From contig NZ_JACJOU010000015.1 of the NCBI RefSeq assembly GCF_014695725.1, positions 1 to 64,000 of the forward strand: 64,000 bases of DNA, in the 5' to 3' direction. The stretch comes from Microcoleus sp. FACHB-672 (GTDB lineage Bacteria; Cyanobacteriota; Cyanobacteriia; Cyanobacteriales; Oscillatoriaceae). The notes below the pieces were generated by a model. It ran no database searches. It worked only from the letters and a program-made list of their open reading frames with translations, and had not been told where the DNA came from. The position numbers and the translations under genes were made by a program. Shown piece by piece: positions 9,423-18,465 of the stretch (the first letter of the stretch is position 1; each line of letters starts with the position of its first letter).

Positions 9423-12400
9423 ATGCAATTAAAAGAGAAGGAAACGTCATCCCAACTGTCGGCAATCGCGATTGCAATTGCAGCGACATTTACGGCGGAG
9501 CCGGTGGGGGAATCTCTCGCTTTTTGGATGCAAGAACTAGATATCCCCTCTAAGATTGACTTCGCACCCTATAATCAGGTTTTTCAGCAACTGCTTGCTC
9601 CTGATAGCCTCTTGGCTCAAAATAACAATGGCATTAATGTTATTTTGGTGCGGATAGAAGACTGGGAACAGCAGGAAGAACGCGCACACACCGGCATGGC
9701 GCTGCAGCCGGCAGTCAAGCAACACATTGAACGAAATGTGGCGGATCTAGTGCGAATTCTAAAATCGGTGGGAGAACGTTCTGCAACCCCCCAACTCGTG
9801 TGCTTGTGTCCCGCATCACCGGCAGCCGTTGCAGACTCTAGCCGGCAGGCATTCTTCCAGCAGATGGAAGAAGTGATCGCCTTGGAATTAGACAGCGTCA
9901 GAAATATTTTCACCGTTACTCCTCAAGAATTCGCCGCTCTCTATCCCGTTACCAACTACTACGACGCGCACACAGATGAGTTGGGGCACATTCCCTACAC
10001 ACCGGCTTTCTTTGCCGCCCTGGGTTCCACTATCGCCCGAAAAATCGCCCGCCTGAGTCGCGCCCCTTACAAGGTAATTTTGCTCGACTGCGACCAAACT
10101 TTATGGAAAGGCGTTTGCGGCGAAGATGGCGCAATGGGCATTGAAATCGATACGCCCCGCAAAGTTCTGCAAGAATTCATGGTGGCGCAGCAACAAGCCG
10201 GCACGATTGTTGGGTTATGCAGCAAAAACATAGAAGCTGATGTTTTTGAAGTCTTTGATCGCCGGCCTGAAATGCCTCTGAAACGCGAACATATCGTTTC
10301 CTGGCGGATTAACTGGCAACCAAAATCAGAAAATATCAAATCCATCGCCGAAGAACTTAATTTGGGTTTAGATAGTTTCATCTTTATCGATGATAACCCG
10401 GTTGAATGTGCGGAAGTACAAGCCAATTGTCCAGAAGTTCTCACACTGCTGCTGCCTTCGGAAATCGATGAAATTCCTAGATTTCTTAATCACATTTGGG
10501 CATTTGACCGGCTGAAAGTTACCGAAGAAGACAAGAAGCGCACCGCCCTTTACAAACAAAATGCTGAACGCGAACGGTTTCGTAGTTCAGCCTTAACCCT
10601 GTATAATTTTTTGGAGGGATTGGGGTTAGAAATTGATATCTCTGAAATGGCAGCCCACCATCTTGCCAGAGTCGCCCAGCTTACGCAGCGAACCAATCAA
10701 TTTAACTTTACAACCATTCGCCGGTCAGAAAGCGACATTCAACAGCTATGCGAATCGGGACAATTAGAAGGTTTTGTTGTTGAAGTGCGGGATCGATTTG
10801 GCGATTATGGTTTAGTTGGGGCAATGCTTTTTGGCAGCAACCCCGAAGCGATCAATGTGGATACATTCCTGCTCAGTTGCCGCGCTTTAGGACGAGGTGT
10901 AGAGCATCGAATGCTGACAAAACTCGGAAAAATTGCTGAGGATCGCGGGCTTTGTCGTGTTGATATCGGTTATATTCCAACCCAAAAAAATCAGCCGGCT
11001 TTCAATTTTATCGAAAGCATCAGTTCAGTTAAAGAAGCGGTTGGGGATGCCGTGCATTATCTGGTGCCGGTGGAGGTTGCCGCAGCAGTCAGTTATCAAC
11101 CCTCAGCAGCCGAATCGAATGTAGCAGAAAATCCTGCAATTAAAAATGAAACCTCACCGCAAAATGCGTCGATGCGGTTGCAAGAAAAAGCCGTTCATTC
11201 TTCCTCGGCCTTTCACCGAACACTGATTCGGATTGCCAAGGAATTATATGATGCCGAGCAAATTTTGCAAGTGATTGAATCGCAAAAGCTGCGATCTAGG
11301 CCGGCAATTGAATCGAGTTACATTGCCCCCCGAACGCCAGTAGAGGAAGTGTTAGAAGGCATTTGGGCACGTGTTCTCGGCGTAGATAAAGTGGGTGTGG
11401 AAGATAACTTTTTCGAGCTGGGTGGGCACTCGCTATTGCTTACACAGCTAATTTCTCGCATTCGCGATAACTTCCAAATTGAGCTATCAATGCAGCGGTT
11501 CTTTGAAGCGCCAACGGTTTCCGGACTCGCTTTATTATTGGAAAAGAATCAAGCAGGGCCAATTAATGCCGAAGCGATTGCTGAACTTTTGAAAATGGTT
11601 AACCGGCTTTCAGAAGCAGAAGCGAAGGCAATGCTGGAAGCGAAAATGGGAACCTCAATCGTTGATGATTCGCTTTCTCGTAGCACTGAAAATTCAGATC
11701 TCAACAATCAAGACTTATCCGTCTATACTCAAGCTTATCGCATTGGTGATATCGAACGAGTTGCAATTCGCGCCGGCCAAGAGTTAGTTTACTCAAGAAA
11801 CAGTCGTAGAAGTCAACTTCTAAACGCTGATGTTGTGCGGATGCTGTGTGAATGCCGGCAATTTAAAACCCTAGACGAACACGCACAAAATATCTGCCGT
11901 GAATTGGGAGTAAATCTTGCAGCAATTAAAACTCAGCTAGCAGGATTTGTCGAAGTCGGCTTTTTAATTTCCCAGCAGCAGCTATTGGAAAAAATCGAGC
12001 CTGATAAACAGATTCCAGTCAAATCAGTTGAGGAATTAACCGCTCATTATCCCATTCAAAATGACAACTTAAGAAGTCATTCCTTTACGCCTGTAAAAAC
12101 CCACACCAATGGGAAACACTCGGCACACAACAAGGCGACAAATAGCACAGTTGCCTCCGTGGGGATGGTGACGTGTAACCGCATAGAAGGTGCAAAACGC
12201 GCCCTGACAAGCTACATCGAAAATAGCCAACAACACGGCAGAACGAATAACTTTGTCCTGATGGATGATTCTGCTAGCTCTCAAACGCGAGATGGCTATC
12301 GGCAAATGCTACGCTCGCTTAAAACGCAGTATGGGGCGGAGATTTTTTATGCCGGCTTAGAGGAAAAACAGCGATTTGCTCAATCATTAACTCAAAAGGG

Positions 12401-13670
12401 AGGGTTGCCACAAGACGTTGTCAATTTTGCCTTGTTTGATGTCGAAAAATCCGGCGCATCTCCGGGTGCCAACCGCAATGCTTTGACGTTGCATACTGCC
12501 GGCGACATCATTTTTAGCGCGGATGATGATACGGTATGCAAGTTAGTCCCTTCTCCAGAATTGCAGGAAGGCTTAACTTTAACTGCCGGCACTGATCCTT
12601 CCGATTACTGGGTGTTTGATGACCGTGAAACTGCCTTAAAATCGGTGAAGTTTGCAGACGAAGACCTTTTAGCTTTGCATGAGCAGTTATTGGGTAAAAA
12701 TGTTGGTGCGATTCTTGAGACTGCCGGCACTAGCGACACCGTCAATATCAACCCAATCGATACTCAATTTATGCGCCGCTTAGAAGCCGGTGCAGGCAAA
12801 GTTTTAGTCACGTTTAACGGATTGGTTGGAGACTGCGGGTGGGGTGCGCCTTTCGGTTACTGGGGTGCGCCTTTGGGCTATCTTTTGCTAGCCGGTAAAT
12901 CCCACGAACGATTAGTGAAATCAGAGTCAGGATACCGCAATGCACTGACGAGTCGGGATATTTTAAGAGTCACCAATCGACTAGGAATTAGCGATGACAG
13001 TTTCGGCATGACCACATTTGTGGGATTAGATAATCGAGGAGTGCTGCCGCCATTTCTTCCGGTACGACGCGGGCAAGATTTAATCTTTTCCAATACTGTT
13101 TGGAAGTGTTTTAAAGACAGCTTTTTCGGACACTTACCTTGGGCATTATTACATGAGCCGGTGGAACAACGGAAATTCTGGGCAGGGGAAATTTTCAGAA
13201 CCGCTTCTGGTTTTGATACCGCTAAGTTAATTGTAGAATGCATTAAATCTTGCGAATTCGGGCCGGCACCGGCAGATGAAAAAGAAAGACTGCGTTCCTT
13301 GGGTAAACACCTAATAGAATTAGGTTCAATGCCCCTAGCCGGTTTTGAAGAGTTTCTAAAATTGCAAGTTTGGCGTACCAGCAGTTCCTTTATTTCCCTA
13401 GCAGAAGAACATCTGCGAATTTCTGGAGAGTCGCCGGCATATTGGGCAAATGATGTTAAAAAATACACCGATTTGTTATGTCAATCTCTAACACGAGATG
13501 ATTATTTCATTCCCTTGGATTTAGTTCAGGGACGCAATTTAGATGAAGCGCGACACCTAGCCCAGCGTTTGGTACTTAAATTTGGTCAGTTGTTATACTG
13601 GTGGCCAGAAATGATTGAAGTTACCAAAGAATTGCGCCATCACGGGGAAAGATTGGGAACACTAATTTAG
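9423..13670 (+). CDS. FkbH-like loading domain / carrier protein / PqqD-RRE-like / GT-A glycosyltransferase-like fusion
   Basis: Residues 1-205 resemble the N-terminal part of FkbH proteins. The HAD-type FkbH core follows with LDCDQTLWKG (Asp222, Asp224) and FIDDNP near 321, then an acyltransferase-like part to about 550. In the family this unit dephosphorylates 1,3-bisphosphoglycerate and loads a glyceryl unit on a carrier protein, and FkbH domains load glyceric acid in some cyanobacterial cyanopeptolin synthetases. A PCP follows with DNFFELGGHS (phosphopantetheine Ser670). Residues 770-860 have the pattern of a PqqD/RRE winged-helix peptide-binding domain. From 908 on there is a GT-A-like fold: SVGMVTCNR, VLMDDS, GASPGANRNA, and GDIIFSADDD with an acidic triad at 1034-1036. 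The last 300 residues are unassigned. The start is ATG with GGAGAGGAAG upstream. FkbH and PCP are firm; the RRE and glycosyltransferase calls are inferred from motifs. Confidence 0.88.
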   Translation: MQLKEKETSSQLSAIAIAIAATFTAEPVGESLAFWMQELDIPSKIDFAPYNQVFQQLLAPDSLLAQNNNGINVILVRIEDWEQQEERAHTGMALQPAVKQHIERNVADLVRILKSVGERSATPQLVCLCPASPAAVADSSRQAFFQQMEEVIALELDSVRNIFTVTPQEFAALYPVTNYYDAHTDELGHIPYTPAFFAALGSTIARKIARLSRAPYKVILLDCDQTLWKGVCGEDGAMGIEIDTPRKVLQEFMVAQQQAGTIVGLCSKNIEADVFEVFDRRPEMPLKREHIVSWRINWQPKSENIKSIAEELNLGLDSFIFIDDNPVECAEVQANCPEVLTLLLPSEIDEIPRFLNHIWAFDRLKVTEEDKKRTALYKQNAERERFRSSALTLYNFLEGLGLEIDISEMAAHHLARVAQLTQRTNQFNFTTIRRSESDIQQLCESGQLEGFVVEVRDRFGDYGLVGAMLFGSNPEAINVDTFLLSCRALGRGVEHRMLTKLGKIAEDRGLCRVDIGYIPTQKNQPAFNFIESISSVKEAVGDAVHYLVPVEVAAAVSYQPSAAESNVAENPAIKNETSPQNASMRLQEKAVHSSSAFHRTLIRIAKELYDAEQILQVIESQKLRSRPAIESSYIAPRTPVEEVLEGIWARVLGVDKVGVEDNFFELGGHSLLLTQLISRIRDNFQIELSMQRFFEAPTVSGLALLLEKNQAGPINAEAIAELLKMVNRLSEAEAKAMLEAKMGTSIVDDSLSRSTENSDLNNQDLSVYTQAYRIGDIERVAIRAGQELVYSRNSRRSQLLNADVVRMLCECRQFKTLDEHAQNICRELGVNLAAIKTQLAGFVEVGFLISQQQLLEKIEPDKQIPVKSVEELTAHYPIQNDNLRSHSFTPVKTHTNGKHSAHNKATNSTVASVGMVTCNRIEGAKRALTSYIENSQQHGRTNNFVLMDDSASSQTRDGYRQMLRSLKTQYGAEIFYAGLEEKQRFAQSLTQKGGLPQDVVNFALFDVEKSGASPGANRNALTLHTAGDIIFSADDDTVCKLVPSPELQEGLTLTAGTDPSDYWVFDDRETALKSVKFADEDLLALHEQLLGKNVGAILETAGTSDTVNINPIDTQFMRRLEAGAGKVLVTFNGLVGDCGWGAPFGYWGAPLGYLLLAGKSHERLVKSESGYRNALTSRDILRVTNRLGISDDSFGMTTFVGLDNRGVLPPFLPVRRGQDLIFSNTVWKCFKDSFFGHLPWALLHEPVEQRKFWAGEIFRTASGFDTAKLIVECIKSCEFGPAPADEKERLRSLGKHLIELGSMPLAGFEEFLKLQVWRTSSSFISLAEEHLRISGESPAYWANDVKKYTDLLCQSLTRDDYFIPLDLVQGRNLDEARHLAQRLVLKFGQLLYWWPEMIEVTKELRHHGERLGTLI

Positions 13671-13813
13671 CGAAGAAGAAGCATAGGGCATTGCAGAGAG
13701 AGGTGCTGAGTTGATTTATGTGTGCATACTTGTTGCAAAACCCTATAGTTTCAGCTAATTTTTATCAGCGTTAATCGGCATCTTAATCAATTGTTCATCA
13801 AGAAGGATTCAAA

Positions 13814-16800
13814 ATGGGTGAGTCTATCCAAGATATTGCAACGCTTTCTCCCACTAAGCGGGCACTTTTTGAGTTGCTACTCAAAGAAAAGGGTTTAAAT
13901 GTCTCTAGAATCCAAAAAATTCTTCGGTGCAGTGAGAGTCAATCTTACCCACTTTCTTTTGCTCAGCAACGGTTGTGGTTTCTCGACCGATTAGAGCCGG
14001 GAAATCCTGTTTATAATGAAACAACCACCGTTCGTCTCACTGGCAGACTTAACCTTGTTGCGCTGGAATTGAGTTTGAATGAAATTGTCCGCCGGCATGA
14101 AATTTTGCGGACGACTTATGCGCTTGTGGGTGCAGAACCCGTTCAATACATTTCGCCTTCACAAACAATTTCTTTATCAGTAACCGATTTGAGAAACTTG
14201 CCCGTAGAAGAACGCGAACGCTCTTTCTGGCAGTTATCCACTCAAAAAGCACAGCAGCCTTTCGACTTAGAAACCGGGCCGTTACTTCGGGCAAATTTAT
14301 TTCAATTAGACGAAGAATCCTATGTATTAGGGCTAATCATACATCATATCATTACAGATGGTTGGTCTAGTAGGATACTAATTCGAGAAATGACGGCACT
14401 TTATGAATATTATAGTGCCGGCAAACCTTCCCTTTTGCCCGAACTTTCGATTCAATATATAGACTTCGCCGGCTGGCAGCGCGAATGGATGCAGGGTGAA
14501 GTTTTAAACCAGCAACTTTCGTATTGGAAAAAACACTTAGGCGGACGGCTGCCGGTGCTTGATTTGCCAACAGATCGCCCTCGCCCGCAGGTTCAAACAT
14601 TTCGCGGCGCACGTCAATCTTTAACCCTTTCCCCTGAATTAAGCACCGCATTGGCTACATTTAGCCGCGCTGAAGGTGTCACTTTATACATGACGCTGCT
14701 AGCAGCATTCCAAACATTGCTAATGCGGCTAAGCGGACAAGACGATATTATTGTTGGATCTCCGATTGCCGGTCGTAATAGAGCAGAAATTGAAGGACTC
14801 ATTGGATTTTTTATCAATACCTTAGTTCTGCGTACCAATCTTGCCGGCAATCCAACCTTTAAAGAAGTTTTGCAGCGAGTACGCCAAGTTGCTTTAGACG
14901 CTTATGCTCATCAAGACTTGCCTTTTGAAAAATTAGTTGAAGAACTACAGCCCGAAAGAGATTTAAGCCGCACGCCGCTATTTCAAGTATTTTTTAATAT
15001 GCTCAGTTTTGAGCAAAATAGCATTGAAATATCAGGATTAACTGTAGAAACCTTACCCCGTCCCGAACTCGAATCAAAGTTTGATATAACCCTATATGCA
15101 CGAGAAAATCCTGAACGAACTCAGCTAGAATTTGTTTATAATGCCGATTTATTTGAGCCGGCACGCATGGTTGAAATGCTGGCACAACTCCAGCATATTT
15201 TGGCTCAAGTTGTCAAGAAACCAGAAGAAAAGATTGCAGAAATTTCTCTGGTAACGTCTTCAGTTCAAGCACGCTTACCGAATCCACATCAAACGCTCAA
15301 TGATTCTTGGGAAGGCGCTGTTCACACTCAGTTTTCCCAACAGGCAAACCGGGTGGGAAATAGCACAGCCATAATTGATCGGCAAGGAAGTCTGACTTAT
15401 TCAGAACTCGATAAAATCAGTAACCAACTCGCCGATTATCTGCAAAAACATGGCATTGGTTCTCAGGATGTTGTCGCGATTTACGCGCATCGTAGCGCCC
15501 CAATCGTCGTAGCATTGCTAGGAATTCTGAAAGCGGGCGCAGCATTTGTGATTCTGGATGCCAAATATCCCGCCGAACGGTTGATTGATTGTGTTAAGCT
15601 AGCTCAGCCGAAGGGGTGGCTGCAAATGTCAGCCGGTGGAAACCTTCCCGATTCTTTAGAAACCTTTATTGGGACATTATCAACCCAGTGCCGGTTGAAT
15701 CTACCTGAATCAGCCGCTCAAATCGGTGAACTGTTAAAGGATTATTCAACAGAAAATACCCACACAGAAATTAACCCCGATGACTTAGCCTATATCGCCT
15801 TCACCTCCGGCTCAACCGGCAAACCAAAAGGCATCTTAGGCACTCACAAACCGCTTTCCCACTTCCTGCAATGGCACGCCCAAACCTTTAATTTAAATGA
15901 ATCAGATCGATTCAGTGTGCTATCTGGACTCGCTCACGATCCCTTGCTGCGAGACATTTTCACACCCCTGTGGTTAGGCGCAACCCTCTGCATTCCCACC
16001 CCAAAAGAAATTGGCACTCCAGGCAAGTTAGGTGAGTGGATGAAGCAACAGCAAATCACCATCAGCCACCTCACACCGGCAATGGGACAGCTCTTAACAG
16101 AAACTTCCCAAACCCAACAACTAACCAACCTGCGTTATGCCTTCTTCGGAGGTGATATCCTCAGCATTCGTGATGTTGAAAAATTGCGAAATATAGCCCC
16201 AAATGTTACTTGCGTCAACTTCTATGGAGCCACAGAAACTCCGCAAGCAATGGGGTATTACATCGTTTCGAATCAAAAACTAGAAGAACATAGAAACACA
16301 GCAACCCATCAACCAGAAAATTCCCTAATTCCTCAATCTCGCACTCAATCCCGAATTCCTTTGGGACAGGGCATCGAAGATGTGCAACTGCTAATTTTAA
16401 ATTCCTCTCACAGACTCGCAGGAATTGGAGAAATTGGAGAAATATACATCCGCACATCTTATTTATCTCAAGGATATTTGGGAGATGAATCGTTAACTAC
16501 ATCGCGATTTATCACCAATCCATTTACAAATATCCCCTCAGATCGGCTCTATAAAACCGGAGACTTAGGACGCTACTTATCCGATGGAAATATATCCGTT
16601 TCCGGTCGCGCTGATAATCAAATAAAAATCCGGGGCTTCCGTATTGAGCCGGGGGAAATTGAGACAGTATTATGCCAGCATACTAATGTTCGACAAAGTG
16701 TCGTGATAGCCCGTGAAGATATACCGGCAGAGAAACGTTTAGTTGCTTATCTTGTTCCTATTCCTGAGTTTGGAACGGTTGACTCAGCACTCAGCACTCA

Positions 16801-18037
16801 GCAATCTGAACTACTCAGTGAATTGCGTGATTTTGTCAAAGAAAAGCTGCCAGATTACATGGTGCCATCAGCATTTGTGATGCTGGAAAGTGTGCCATTA
16901 ACGCCCAATGGCAAAATCGACCGCAAAGCATTACCGGCACCCGAATACCGCAGCGAATCTGAAAATTCTTTCATTGCACCCCGCGATGATTTAGAACATC
17001 AATTAATCGAAATTTGGGAAACCTTGATTCATGTTAAACCGATTGGTGTCAAGGATAACTTCTTTGAACTAGGGGGACACTCGCTGCTAGCGTTGCGTCT
17101 GTTCAACCAAATTCAAGAAAAATTCGATAAACTCCTGCCTCTAGCAACCCTTTTCCAAGCACCAACGGTTGAGCAACTCGCAAATATTTTACGCTCTGAA
17201 GGGTCGTCAGTGCCCATCCGTTCACTTGTACCTATTCAGCCAAACGGTTCTAAAACGCCTTTATTCTGCATTCATGCGATTGGCGGGAACGTTCTTTCTT
17301 ACCAAGGTGTAGCGGCTTATTTGAGCAAGGATCAGCCGGTTTACGGGTTGCAAGCGCGGGGAGTGGATGCTCAACAGACTCCCCACACGCGGGTTGAGGA
17401 CATGGCATCTGACTATATCAAGGAAATCCGCACAGTTCAGCCTGAAGGGCCATATCTGTTAGCCGGCCACTCGTTAGGAGGAATTATCGCCTTTGAGATG
17501 GCTCAGCAGTTAGTCCGGGGCGGCCACAAAGTCGGTTTGGTAGCAGTTTTCGATACCTTCAGTCCCCTGGCATTTGGCAAAGGCACTCCTCCCAAATCTT
17601 ATCAATTTGACATTCACCGGCTGAATCTTTCACGACTCAATCGCAAAGATAAGGTACTTTACATTACAGATCGCGTGTACTGGAAAATTGAGGGGTTCAT
17701 CCAAAAAATTTGGAAAAAGGTCTACAAATTAACAGGTCGAACTTTGCCCGATCCGCTACCCGAACATTTCAAAAAAATTGAAATTGCAAATCGTGTTGCT
17801 GCCACCAATTATGTCCCCCAAATTTATCCGGGACGCGTCACCCTTTTACGGGCAATAGAAAGGCCAACTACCAAGTATTATGAACCCTTGTTAGGCTGGG
17901 GTGAAATCGCGGCAGCCGGCGTGGAAGTTCAAGAGATTCCAGGGCATCACAAAACCATCATTTTAGAACCTCGTGTTCGCTGCTTAGCTGAAACATTGCA
18001 AGCTTGCCTAGAAAGGGTGCAAGCAGAGGAAAGATAA
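13814..18037 (+). CDS. Nonribosomal peptide synthetase, C-A-PCP-TE, with Lys2-like adenylation domain
   Basis: Single-module synthetase that should condense one residue and release the product. An N-terminal segment of the LSPTKRALFELLLKEKG type (docking/linker) leads into a C domain (PLSFAQQRLWFLDRL at 46; HHIITDG near 177). In the A domain, FTSGSTGKPKG lies near 663. The usual FDxS motif is replaced by GLAHDPLLRDIFTPL (near 706) and the A5 motif reads NFYGATETPQAMGYY, both as in alpha-aminoadipate reductases (Lys2). By-eye pocket residues are D-P-R-H-F-G-F-Q-A. The PCP has FFELGGHS near 1085 and the TE has AGHSLGG (Ser1220) with a late EIPGHHK. The start is ATG with AAGAAGGA upstream, 143 bp after the FkbH fusion. 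The second TE at this locus means either a split pathway or a TE working in trans. The substrate is not assigned. Confidence 0.95.
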   Translation: MGESIQDIATLSPTKRALFELLLKEKGLNVSRIQKILRCSESQSYPLSFAQQRLWFLDRLEPGNPVYNETTTVRLTGRLNLVALELSLNEIVRRHEILRTTYALVGAEPVQYISPSQTISLSVTDLRNLPVEERERSFWQLSTQKAQQPFDLETGPLLRANLFQLDEESYVLGLIIHHIITDGWSSRILIREMTALYEYYSAGKPSLLPELSIQYIDFAGWQREWMQGEVLNQQLSYWKKHLGGRLPVLDLPTDRPRPQVQTFRGARQSLTLSPELSTALATFSRAEGVTLYMTLLAAFQTLLMRLSGQDDIIVGSPIAGRNRAEIEGLIGFFINTLVLRTNLAGNPTFKEVLQRVRQVALDAYAHQDLPFEKLVEELQPERDLSRTPLFQVFFNMLSFEQNSIEISGLTVETLPRPELESKFDITLYARENPERTQLEFVYNADLFEPARMVEMLAQLQHILAQVVKKPEEKIAEISLVTSSVQARLPNPHQTLNDSWEGAVHTQFSQQANRVGNSTAIIDRQGSLTYSELDKISNQLADYLQKHGIGSQDVVAIYAHRSAPIVVALLGILKAGAAFVILDAKYPAERLIDCVKLAQPKGWLQMSAGGNLPDSLETFIGTLSTQCRLNLPESAAQIGELLKDYSTENTHTEINPDDLAYIAFTSGSTGKPKGILGTHKPLSHFLQWHAQTFNLNESDRFSVLSGLAHDPLLRDIFTPLWLGATLCIPTPKEIGTPGKLGEWMKQQQITISHLTPAMGQLLTETSQTQQLTNLRYAFFGGDILSIRDVEKLRNIAPNVTCVNFYGATETPQAMGYYIVSNQKLEEHRNTATHQPENSLIPQSRTQSRIPLGQGIEDVQLLILNSSHRLAGIGEIGEIYIRTSYLSQGYLGDESLTTSRFITNPFTNIPSDRLYKTGDLGRYLSDGNISVSGRADNQIKIRGFRIEPGEIETVLCQHTNVRQSVVIAREDIPAEKRLVAYLVPIPEFGTVDSALSTQQSELLSELRDFVKEKLPDYMVPSAFVMLESVPLTPNGKIDRKALPAPEYRSESENSFIAPRDDLEHQLIEIWETLIHVKPIGVKDNFFELGGHSLLALRLFNQIQEKFDKLLPLATLFQAPTVEQLANILRSEGSSVPIRSLVPIQPNGSKTPLFCIHAIGGNVLSYQGVAAYLSKDQPVYGLQARGVDAQQTPHTRVEDMASDYIKEIRTVQPEGPYLLAGHSLGGIIAFEMAQQLVRGGHKVGLVAVFDTFSPLAFGKGTPPKSYQFDIHRLNLSRLNRKDKVLYITDRVYWKIEGFIQKIWKKVYKLTGRTLPDPLPEHFKKIEIANRVAATNYVPQIYPGRVTLLRAIERPTTKYYEPLLGWGEIAAAGVEVQEIPGHHKTIILEPRVRCLAETLQACLERVQAEER

Positions 18038-18090
18038 GGAGTTAAATCTTTAATTCCCACTTCTGATTTCTTAAATTCAACCCTGTTTGT

Positions 18091-18384
18091 ATGACAGCTT
18101 CTAAAAATGTCTTAGTCTGCCAAAACCGCACCTGTCGCAAACAGGGTGCGGCGGCGGTACTCGCCAGTTTTCAATCCCACGCCCCAGATGATGTTGCCGT
18201 CACCGGCAGCAGTTGTTTGGGACAATGTGGGAATGGGCCAATGGTGCTCGTCACACCCGATGAGGTTTGGTACTGCCATGTGCGCCCAGAAGAAGTGCCG
18301 GTGGTGGTTGAGCGACATTTGCAGGCGGGGAAGCCGGTGAAGGCAATGCTTTATCCCAAGTTTCATCCTCAGTCGTTGAAGTAA
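18091..18384 (+). CDS. (2Fe-2S) ferredoxin domain protein, thioredoxin-like fold
   Basis: A 97-residue protein starting VLVCQNRTCRKQGA, with a second cysteine pair in CLGQCGNGP. Four cysteines in the C-x4-C ... C-x3-C arrangement are typical of thioredoxin-like [2Fe-2S] ferredoxins, also found as domains of NuoE/HoxE and cobalt-pathway proteins. It probably carries electrons in the cytoplasm; its partner is not shown. It begins 53 bp after the NRPS stop with no terminator seen between, so read-through from the NRPS is possible, but similar small ferredoxins occur widely in cyanobacteria and a role in the peptide pathway is unproven. Confidence 0.9.
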   Translation: MTASKNVLVCQNRTCRKQGAAAVLASFQSHAPDDVAVTGSSCLGQCGNGPMVLVTPDEVWYCHVRPEEVPVVVERHLQAGKPVKAMLYPKFHPQSLK

Positions 18385-18465
18385 AAGTGTAAAAAACATG
18401 ATTTGACTATCTTTAAAAGCATCGATTGGTTACAAAAAAAGTAGCGAATTAAGGGAAATAAAAAA

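Noticed and set aside
12878-13468. A 196-codon minus-strand open frame in the FkbH fusion gene
   Set aside because: Long but antisense to the glycosyltransferase-like end of a continuous gene, with no recognisable motif.
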